64,000 nt of DNA from Nelumbo lutea. Lineage: Eukaryota; Streptophyta; Magnoliopsida; Proteales; Nelumbonaceae. Shown here one piece after another: positions 23,100 to 34,000 of this stretch; position 1 is the stretch's first letter; the number at the start of each line of letters is the position of its first letter. The position numbers were made by a program, and so were the translations under genes. The notes under the pieces are model-generated. The model saw only the letters and a list, made by a program, of their open reading frames with translations. It made no database searches and was not told the DNA's origin. The stretch is from contig JAKGHH010000001.1 of assembly GCA_022828595.1 (NCBI GenBank), positions 124,322,999 through 124,386,998 on the forward strand, read 5' to 3'.

Positions 23100-24110
23100 A
23101 TTTAAGAATTAAAAATTCTTAGTTATTACTTAAACATTTATCCTCTAATTCCTTCCCCAACTTTGTATCTATATCTATCTAAAGAAAGTTTGAATTAAAA
23201 ATTTAAGAATTACTTAAACATTATAACAAAATTATATATTATATTTAAAATATTTATTATAAATACAAAAAAATATAATAGATTTAATAATGTTCAGATT
23301 ATTAATAATTTTATATTTTGACAAAATTCTTAACTAAATTATGTAATAACAATATAAATTATAATTTTATGTTTTATTCAATTTTATAACTAAATAATAT
23401 TTTAAAAATTATAATAACTTTGTTATTTAAATTTTATTTATATAATAAAATTTAACAAATTAAATATTTAAATAACTAAATATTTTAAATATCAAAATAT
23501 TAAACGTAACTAAAATTTAACAAATAAAATATATTTAACAATAACAAAATAATGTAATAACATTAAAAACTTTATTAAAAGCAGAGAAATAATTAAGATA
23601 TATTTAACAATAATTGTTATTAAGAAAGTAAAATATAAATAATTCAAAAAATTATAAATATTATTGAAGTAATGAAAATAGATTAAATAATTTAGAGGTA
23701 TTGAAGCTTCTAGATATCAAAAATATGTAATAAATTTCATAATAAAAATATTCAGAAAAATTAATATTTATTAATAATAGTTTTAAAATTTTTATCTATA
23801 TCCATTATATATTTATATATACTAAAATTAATATTTATTGTATTTTCAGTAATTATTAATTTTATTTTTGTGATCAATATATTTTCAATAATTATGTATA
23901 TATCTACTTTTAGTTTGTTATTTAATAGTAATTTTTTAATAATCATTGGGGATTAAATTATTGCTATTTATTAGTGATTAGATTATTAATTTAGCTGAAA
24001 TTAATTATTGTTATTTTCATATTGTAATAAATTTATTAAAATAGTATATACAAATAAATAGTTATTAATTATTTAAAGAGTTAAAATATAAAAATATTGT
24101 GTCCTCTTAC
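23100..24110. other. very AT-rich intergenic kilobase
   Basis: Around 85-90 percent A+T with many aattataa/ttataatt words and no stable frame. The word acttaaacatt(ta)ta recurs near 23130 and 23213. It may be a decayed DNA transposon interior; I cannot find bounding repeats. Confidence 0.5.
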
Positions 24111-25044
24111 GTGTTTCCATTTTTTTAACTTTCGCTTAACTAAGCATAGGTCCTGCTAGTTTTAAAGAAGAAACCCATCAAGGAAAGTTAAAATCAAACA
24201 CTGAAAAAACACTTATCTTATGTTTGACATCTTTTTTTTTTTTTTTTCTATTTGGGAACGTTACTGCTAGGTAGGACGTTTCCTATAGCAACAACCACAC
24301 ATTCTATTTGGTACCAGTGCTCCATGTTTGTTGTCAGCACTGGTACCCATTATAGAAAGTCCACATCACGTCCTCATTGGCAGCAATAAGCTGCAATCTG
24401 AGAAAACGTCAAATTCGGTGTTGCTCCAAACCATGCCTCTCAATTTCTAAGGCATATGGCTTGGAACACTTTTTATAAAAAAAAAACAATCAGGCGTTTC
24501 TTAGAGTACCATTCCGTTTTCTGGAGCAACGCATCGATGCCAAACAAACGTCTAAAAAACACTTGTTCAAAACATGCCTACTTAAAAGCCCACCCAAACA
24601 CAGCTTTAGATGGCTCCGTCGAATATCTCTGTCACATATGTCTTGAGTCTTGACTTCATCAGACGAGGGTAGACCGTACTACCGTAGATCACACCTATTC
24701 AAGCCGGGCTTCAGCACACCAACAGAATACGTCTAAGCCCGAACCCGGCCCTAAGATCGTGAGCCTAAAATTTATGCTTGAGCCCGAGGCCGTGACCAAG
24801 TCCGATGGTGTATCCGGCCCATGAACAGGTCTGAGGTAATCAGGTAAACGGTCCATCTATTCCAAATTTCCAATTTCCGAGTTCCAACATTGTTTCCCGT
24901 ACCTGGTTCAGTCGTTGGTGTTGTTCGACAGAGACCAAACCAAAGCAGAACCAAGATCAAGTTCGTCCTCCTTCCTTGCCCTAGATCCTCGTTTCCTGCA
25001 TACATTGATCATATTTCTCTTCGCCTCTTCCCTCTCTCTCGAAA
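24111..25044. other. upstream region and 5' UTR of the AP-2 sigma gene
   Basis: Contains a perfect 12-bp inverted repeat (ggtaccagtgct at 24310 with agcactggtacc at 24336), MITE debris rich in agcccg/gcccgg words at 24698-24835, and then a CT-rich leader (ttcgcctcttccctctctct) just before the start codon, typical of plant 5' UTRs. No convincing TATA box was identified. Confidence 0.5.
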
Positions 25045-28000
25045 ATGGTAATCTCGGCTTTTTTTGTTTTAATTGCAGAAGGGATTTTCATAAACTTTTA
25101 AGGTCTGAAAATGTTGTACTTTTTATTGCAGATCCGGTTTATATTGCTACAGAACAGGCAGGGCAAGACCCGTCTCGCCAAGTATTACGTTCCTCTAGAA
25201 GAATCTGAGAAGCACAAGGTCGAATACGAGGTAAGATTACCTTGATTCTTCATGAATCATTTTTGTTGACAGTTTCTTTATAATTCTTCTTTTTTTTTTT
25301 TCTTATTTTACGCCATCGATACGAAGAGGTACTGAGCTTATCCAGGGTTCCGTTTCTGATTCCTTTCCAGGTTCATCGTTTGGTTGTCAACAGGGATCCC
25401 AAATTCACGAATTTCGTCGAGGTTGGTGATCTTCCACCCTGTTCCCCCCCCTCCCCCGTCTCTGTTTCATAAAATTAACTCCATTGTTTCTCATTTTGAT
25501 AATTTACTTTAGGCTTCATTTTAGTAACCATGCTCGGGGATATTAGGCAAGATTTTCTAATCTTATTATAACCGCATTAAAAATCTGCTCTATAAGAAAA
25601 AAAAAGAATAAGAAAAACTTGTGTAAATATGCGGGGAGATCTGCACAGGGTCAATTAACGAATGTTGGATTGAGATGTGCTGTCACAGTGTTTGGGTTTG
25701 GCCAAATTCGTATATTATCCTTACGAGGTGTTATATTAGTATCGTCCACAATTTTAATGTCTAAAAATTATGTTTTCTTTCGGTTCATATGATATGTTAA
25801 GTGAGTACCCTTGGTTTCAGATTACAAAACCTATTTGTTACAAGAGTTGGTAGGAAATCGATCCAAAGTTGACTGAAGAGGGATCCAATCCTTTTTGGAT
25901 CAAACCCCATCTGGATTCCTCTTCTCTCATCTCATGTGAACTCAAATATGAAGATGCTTATTAATATACTTCTCCCAATATTTTTTGTTATGTTTCTTAG
26001 CCATTCAATAAATTACCAATCATGTTTGATACATAATTTTCATTATTACTTATTGTAAAAAATGGATTTGTGTTTAAAACCATATCTGGAATTGTAGTAC
26101 AAACTACAATGTTGATATAGAGTTGAATATTATTTTGTATTTTGTCAGTGTTGTGCAGTATAAGTACAAAATATGAGTTCTTTAGCTTTCTTGTCATGCT
26201 CTGCAGTGTCTCTTAATGTGATCATTTGTGTTATAGAATTCGGCCTTTTTTTTGAGGAAAAAAATATTCTGATTGGCTGATAATGTCTGTCCAACAGTTT
26301 TCCTTTTTCTATGGGTTTATAGTATTATACTGTTGTATATTCCCAGTGTACATCAATACACATGAGATGATATAATTGTTTACAATGAACTACAATACAA
26401 TACTTAAAAAGGTATTCTACATTTTACAATAGAAAGCTCAATATCTGCCTCTGTTCCAGTATTATTTTATTCAACTATTTTACTGGGATGAGTTACTCTG
26501 GCTATTAATAGAATGATCTTTCTGGCTTTTTCCTTAAAGAGATCATTGAGTTTCTGTAAATCTTATCTTGCAGTTCCGCACACACAAGGTCATCTACAGG
26601 CGCTATGCTGGATTATTCTTTTCAATTTGTGTTGATATCACAGACAATGAATTAGCATACTTGGAGTGCATCCATTTATTTGTGGAGATATTAGACCATT
26701 TCTTCAGCAATGTGTGTGAGCTGGATTTGGTATTTAATTTTCACAAGGTGTGTAATGTGCCTGTTGTTTTATGTTGAACTTTTTTCTTTTCTTGTTCATA
26801 AAAAATGGTTTTCTTTTCTCTGCTCAAGTTAGCTTCCATCTGATAGGTTGTAGGCTTTATTTTTAGACTAACAGGGGTAGAAATTCTTTCTTGTTGCTGT
26901 TATTTTATTATTATTATTTTTTTTAAAAGGTAAGGTAAATTTATAAGATTAAACTTTTAAGAGTACAAAACAGAACCTGCCAACAAGGCAAACCTGAGAA
27001 CCCCTCATTATAAGCACCAAATTGACTGATTTCTCAGTAACTGAGCTACATTTATATGTTTGAATTCTGGGGCGACTGAAATCCAGGATATCAGTTTACC
27101 AACAGCCATCTGACAATTTTCCTCAGGCCTTCTCACTCTTTGTTTAAAAATTCTGTTGTTTCTCTCAGACCAAATAGCCCAAATCACTGTTGCCGGGATG
27201 GAGGTCCAGACCAGTTTCCCTCTTTTTTCAAATTACTGATCTTCCAGCTACAGAACAAATCCTTAACAGATTTTGGCATGACCCAACATATCCCCACATC
27301 CTTCAAGAAGTGGTACCACACCTGGGCAGCAAACGAGCAGTGAATGCAGAGATGATCTGTAGACTCAGGGTGATCATCACAAAGGGCACAAGACTTATCC
27401 GGGATCTGCAAGTCTCTTCTTTCAAGATTAGTTCTGGACAGACATTTTTTTTAAGGCCATTTTCCAGACAAGGAAATTAACTTTTGATGGGCTAACTGAA
27501 TTCCAAACCTGCTCAGCAGGAAAGTCCCCCACTGCCACTCTACTACTGAGTCTACTAGCCATAGATTTTACTGAGAAATTACCCTCTTTGGACCAGACCC
27601 AATTCCACTGATCATCTTGATTATAGTCAATGTTTTGAACCTGTAAAGTTTCCAACAACCTCATAGCTTCTCAGACTTCCCAATCAAAAAGACCTCTTCT
27701 GAACTAGGGAACCCATGTCACCTCATTGCCCAAGACTGTGTATAACTCAGCCACTGAAGCATTCTGGTTGGAAGCACACTGATAGATGAGAGGAAACTCT
27801 TCAACCAAGGTATGGTCCAGACACTAATGATCTTTCCAGAATTTAACCCTATCCCCTTTACCAACTTTGAGACTAATTCCCCCATCAAACAAGGGGAATA
27901 ACTTCATGATGTTTTTTCATAAAGAGTAGCCCCAGTTAGGAGGGGGGCTCTTGTTCTCCAATTTCCCCACTCAACCCCGAATTTAGAAGCTATCAGGCTT

Positions 28001-31000
28001 CTCCACCAGGCTCCCCTATCAGGCTTTTCCATCAGGCTTCTTGTTGTTGTTTTATCCATGGTTTAAAGTATTGATATGCCCGATACACATGTATAGGCAT
28101 ATTGGGTGTTTTGATACTTCATAACTTTTTTTATTTTCTTCTTCAAAATTGTTTCAAGGGGTTGGTTTTAGGCATGCTTACCCCCTGAAAGTTTCCAAAT
28201 TCCGAAATACCCCTTATTTGGGGTTCCGGGAAGCTACCAATACGATACGGTATGCCTGATACGGGGCATATCGTATCAAAATTTTGAACCTTGGTTTTAT
28301 CATGTTCCAGATTTTAGAATACCTAGTTTTAGGGCCTAAAAATCACCTTGACAGTTTAATCACCATTGTATATTAGCCTCCTCGATTTGGGATCCAATTA
28401 TTGAAAGAATGGAGAGAAATTGGCATCCAGGAAGGCAAGGTATCTCTCTTTTGGGGGTAGGGTTATTCTGATAAAAAGCACTCTTTCCAATTTACCTACT
28501 TCCTTTCTCTTTTCCCCATCCCTAACAAAGTAGCTAAAAGATTGGAGCAGATTCAGAGATGTTTTCTTTGGAGGGGTTGGGAAGAGGAGAAAAAAGTTCA
28601 CCTTGTAAGTTGGGATCAAGTATGTCTTCCTAAGGCCGAAGGTGGTTTATGCATTAGGAAGTTGAAGAGTTTTAATTCTGCCCTCCTTAGCAAGTGGATT
28701 TGGAGGTTGTCGGCTGAAAGTGAGGCCTGGTGGAGATCCCTCATAACTGAAAAATATGGGGTGGAGTGGGGTAACTGGAGATCTAGGGATCCTCTCCCAA
28801 GTTGGGGTAGTTCCCTTTGGAAAGGTATCATGAAGAATTTCTTTGTTTTCATGGAAGGGATTTCAGTCAAGATTGGTAAAGGGGATAGAACTAAATTTTG
28901 GAAGGATCCTTGGTGTTTGGATGGGACTCTAGCGGAGTCTTTTCCTCTACTTTTTCAGTGTGCTTCTAACCAAGAAGCTTCTGTAGCTGAGGCTGTTGTT
29001 CAACTGGTGGTTCTGTTACGTGCCCCCCGCCCCCGCCCTCTTTGGGAGGAATCTATTTGATTGGGAGTTAGAAGAGATTGTGGATCTGATGGCTCTTCTT
29101 CAGAAGCAGAAGATTGATCTGCTATCGGAAGACAAATGGTGCTGGAAATGGAATCCAGATGGTGAGTTTACTGTCAAATCCCTTGCCTCTAAGCTTTACT
29201 GTTTGGGCCTCACTGATTTCCCTGCTTCACAGATCTGGAATTCTATAAGTCCATCAAAAGCCAACTTTCTGATTTGGACGATGGCCCTTGATAAATGTCT
29301 TTCCAGAATTAATCTTGTGAGGCGGGGCATCCATATTATGGATCTTTCCTGTGGTCTTTGTGGGATCCTAACTGAACCGGCAGATCATTTGTGCATTCAT
29401 TGTCTGTTTTCCTCTCAGATTTGGGGACACTTTCTCAAATCCTTGGATATCAGTTGGGTTATGCCTAGGTCGGTTAAGGAGCTTCTCTGTTGCTGGAATG
29501 TTAAAGGGCTAAACAAGAAAGGGAGTCTAGTGTGGAGGACTATTCCTGCTGCTGTCTTATGGTTCATTTGGGCTGAAAGGAATAGTGGGATTTTCTGTAA
29601 TAGAGCTAAAAGTCCTGAAGATATCATTCGGAGAGCTGTGGGCAAGCTGATATCTTGAGTTTCTGTTTCTGAGGAATTCAAAAGTCTGAATTTGTCTTCT
29701 TTCCCTTGCTCTAATTCCTGGTGGAGAATGTAATTGCTGTGGTTTAAAGGCTGCCCTTCTGGGTCTGAATCCAGTTTGCATGCGCTTTTGTTTTGAATAA
29801 AATTACCTTACTTTTTCAAAAAAAAGAAAAAATAATTGAGATCATCTGTTTTGCATATTATCTTTATAGGTTTTGGACAGTGTTGTCAGACTTGCATTAG
29901 AACAGTCTGGATTACCCAATGGAAAGGTAGTGATTAGAATGACCGGTTCCCAAAAATGCCAAACTGGTTAAGATGCTATATAGTGACCATGTTATAGGTG
30001 TTAGACCTTTTAATAGTTGTTTTATGATGTATTGTTGTTTTAATAATCATATTTTTTCTTTGAGCGAGTTGGCTCAGATGGTTGATCCATTTGACTTGTG
30101 GCCCAGTAGAAATGAGTTTTTGATGTTCAATACGGGTTTGACAACAATTAATTTTTGCATTCAAGGCTCCACTTTTTTTTTTTTAAATGAAAAAGAGATG
30201 GAAGACTTTTCAGACTTTAAATACCTCATCCATTATTTCCACCATATTTGCAGCAGAAACTTTTTTTCCATCTCATTTAATTTCTTTTAATATAAATGTC
30301 ATGGAAAATAACTTGCTTCTGTTAAAGGATTGAAAATATGGCATAAGTGGTACTGCGGTAGCTTTTTTCACCTTGAATTTTCTGTTTGATATTATGGTTC
30401 TGAAAAGTACCTACTTACAAATAAATCCTACTTATGTGACTTCTCATGCTTCTTAGTAGTGTTCATTCTCAAATCTTGATCAGCATTCAGTTCATATTCC
30501 TTTATTAGGAAAAATTCCATAAATAATGGCATTGATGATTATCTCTGGGGACATATTTTTCCCTTGAGAAGAACATTGGAACTGAAACTTCTAGGTTATG
30601 TCTCTTGCCACATACAATTTTCAATTTTATTGAGAAATAAGCTTTTAATTTATATTAAGTATGTTAGCATAATTGACAGTTTTGCAGATTCTCTTGGACT
30701 TGCACAACTAACATTACAGAGGAACTATTATTTTGTAATTACTATACTTTTTGCTCTTTTTGAATATTCATAGCATTGTACAGCCATTCACTGTAATGGG
30801 AGTTTCTCCCATTCACATATCTTTAATACAACTATATTTTACTGTTTCTCAAAAAATAAAAAGAAAAAAAAAGAAAAGAAAACAGTTTTGCAAAGTTTAT
30901 TTCATGCTCATAGTCAACATGAATATTTTATTCTGAATGTGCATTTTTTCAATTCACACTTAACCAAGTTCTCAGAATGCAAGAGATAAAACAAGAGTGG

Positions 31001-34000
31001 GTGTGAGAATAGAAAACTGTGATATAACTCAGGGTGCAAAAAACTTCCAATTTCTGCTTGCATGTGTAATCCAAACTATTTTGAATATTTTATTGGCTGA
31101 TAGAAATAGCATCATGCCCTGTGGAGTAATTAGAGAAGAGACATTAAATGCTATACATTTTTGTCTTGAATACCATACATCCTCAACTGGTTCTAACGTG
31201 GCTTGAAATGTCAATTGGATTTATACTTAGATCATTGCCACCAAACTCCATACCGATCCTCAACTGGTTCTAATGTGGCTTGAAATTTCAATTGGATTTA
31301 TTCTTAGGATCATTGCCTCCAAACTCCATACTGATCCAGCAAATTTGATATAGTTTGTCTGCGATATGGTAATTTACTAAGTAACTTGTATTGGGACAGA
31401 AACACACTCATTTTGTTTTTGTTTGAATATACTCAGCTCTTTTTCTTTGTTTGGTTCACTTGTTCCATTTTGTTTGATTTGACTGTCCAGTTCATTTGGT
31501 TTTGTATGAGTCATTTGATTGATCTCTTTTTGAGATTGTTTATTTGATAAGTTAATTCTAGAAGTGAGAAACATTTCTTGCTGTAGATCTTAAAGTAGAT
31601 AATGTTGATTTGTGAACCTTGTCAAAATTGCCTAAAAGTCCTGATTATTATGAAATATGTGAAAAACTAATTGATGTATTTAATAATGTTTGTATGCATG
31701 CATATGATAGGGTTTGTGCAATAACTAATAAGCATTTAAAAGACAAAAAAGAGCAGGAAAGTACAGCGTTTTGACTTCTGAGTGTATCTCTGTTTATGCC
31801 AGTTATGGCAAAAGGCTTGACCAACTCTATGTTATGGTTAAACATTAATTGGATGCTAAAAGCTCGTACCTCGGTGATATGGGAGGGAGAGATTAGGGTT
31901 AACTTGAAGGTTAACCTTGGGAAAAACTGTATTGTGGGGGTGAATTTGGAGGAGGGAGAGATTAGGGAGAGTGCTGAAGTGCTGGGGTGTGAAGTCTCGG
32001 GGTGGCCTTTGAACTATTTAGGGTTGCCTTTAGGTGATAATCCCATGAGAGAGAGCTTTTGGAACCCAGTGGTGGAAAGGTTTGAAAAAAGAATGGTTTC
32101 TTGGAAAAAGAACTACCTTTCTCTTGGTGGGAGAATTACACTTATTAAGGCCACGCTTGCTAATTTACCTATCTATTTCCTGTCGGTGTTTAAAATCACA
32201 GTGAAGGTTGCTAATAGATTGGAGAAGCTAATGAGAGATTTCTTGTGGGAACCGGGAGAGGAAAAGAGGGATCATAGAGTTAGCTGGAAGATAGTTTGTA
32301 GGAGTAAGACCTATGGTGGTTTGTGGCTTGGGAATATTAGGAGAAGGAATATGACTCTGTTGGGAAAGTAGTTGTGGAGATTCCCTTTGGAGAAGGAGAA
32401 GCTATGGGCTAGAATAGTGGCAAGTATACATGGGCTGGAGCATAGTGGATGGGACGTTGGAATTAGAGCTAGGACCACAAGCAATTCTCCTTGGAAAGCC
32501 ATTCATGATCTGCTACCAGTTTTCTCCCCTAATATTAGATATGATTTGAATTCCGGTAACTCCATAAAATTTTGGGAGCAAACCTGGGTGGGGCGTACCC
32601 CTCTAAAGGATCAGTTTCCTTCTTTGTATGCTCTTTCTGATTTGAAAAATGAGTCAATCTCGTCCTTCACCACCCCGTCCTCATCCACTTCTGGGATTGG
32701 GTGGAACTTGGGTCTAAGAAGGGATTTGAGGGACTTTGACTTTGACAATATTTTGAGCCTTATTGCACTTCTTGATAATGTTGTCTTAGACCCCACTAAG
32801 GTGGATTCTAGAATTTGAACACCTAACCCCAACGGCATCTTTTCTTATGCTTCTTTTTTCAAAGTCTTAAGTCAGTCCACCAGTCCTACCTTCCCCCCTT
32901 TTCATGTTGATGAGGTTTGGTGCAGAGCAATACCTCCTAGGGTTGGTAGTTTTTGTTGGGAAGCCTATCTGGAAAGAATCAACACTAGTGATCAACTCCA
33001 AAAGAAGAGATTCAATACTTGTTTGTCACCTCAGTGGTGTGTTCTTTGTAAAGCGCATGGGGAGACTGGTTTTCACCTACTGGTGTCTTGCCATTTTGCG
33101 AGGTCAATTTGGGAATGGGCTTTGTCCCTATTTGGATGTAGCCGGAATCCTCCATCAGACTTGCAGGGCCTTTTTTCCCCTTCTTTTTTCAGGTGGCGGA
33201 TAAAAAGGGGAAGGGCAATGTGGAGAGGACTGAGGGCTGCAGTATGTTGGACACTTTGGGAAGAAAGAAACTCCAGGATATTCTCAGAGGCTCAGAGAGG
33301 AGCAGCAGATCTGAGGGCTATCATTCATATTAGGGCGGTACAGTGGTTGAAATCTTTGGAGAATTTCACGGATTACACTGTGGATGACATGCTGAGGAAG
33401 TGGGGTGAAATTGCAAGTTGCACACAGACCAAGTCAGTAATGAGTGTGGCTTGGACCCCTCCACCTGGTGGATTCGTGAAACTAAACTTTGATGGGTGTA
33501 GCAGGAGAAATCCGAGACAATCGGGGATTGGGGGTGTTTTTAGGGATGAAAATGGGGTCATTTCTGCCATGTTCTCAGGCCCAATTGGAGTGGGTGACTC
33601 CCTTAGAGCTGAGATCTTTGCAGTTATGGAAGGAGTCCAGAAAGCTAAGGAGTTGAACATCAGGAAACTCTTAATTGAAGGGGATTCAGAGGTGGTGATA
33701 GGGTGGCTAATTAAAGATCACAATGGCTTATGGAAGTACAATAATGAGAGGAGGAAATTCAAGTGGCTGGTGCGGGAGATGGAAGTTAAGATACGTTGGG
33801 TTAAAAGATCGGCTAATTCCCTAGCTGATGGTTTAACTAAACAAGGGGCAAGAAGGGATTCACTGTTTTGGGCTAAGCTGTAACTGTAGTGTGTTTTCTT
33901 TCTTTTTTTCCTTTTCTTGAGTTTCTTTGTTGCTCTTGGAAGATGGGCGTTTTTTTCTTCCTATTGTAAATCTTCTATTGATGAGTTAATGAAAGTGTTA

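Larger units (their letters stand above)
29836..31857. other. intron 4 sequence of AP17 between LINEs
   Basis: Mostly T/A-rich intronic DNA with no recognisable element, apart from a 57-nt open segment bordered by splice-like signals (29870-29926) and a 77-bp tandem duplication (31181-31335). Confidence 0.5.

Noticed and set aside
24310..24347. 12-bp inverted repeat as terminator or small RNA
   Set aside because: Short arms occur by chance at this window size; no other support.
24456..24653. 65-codon frame upstream of AP17
   Set aside because: No domain, low-complexity start and located in promoter-type sequence.
33023..33883. 286-codon RNase H protein as a host gene
   Set aside because: It lies inside a LINE bounded by a 15-bp duplication and poly(A) and includes the LINE zf-RVT domain.
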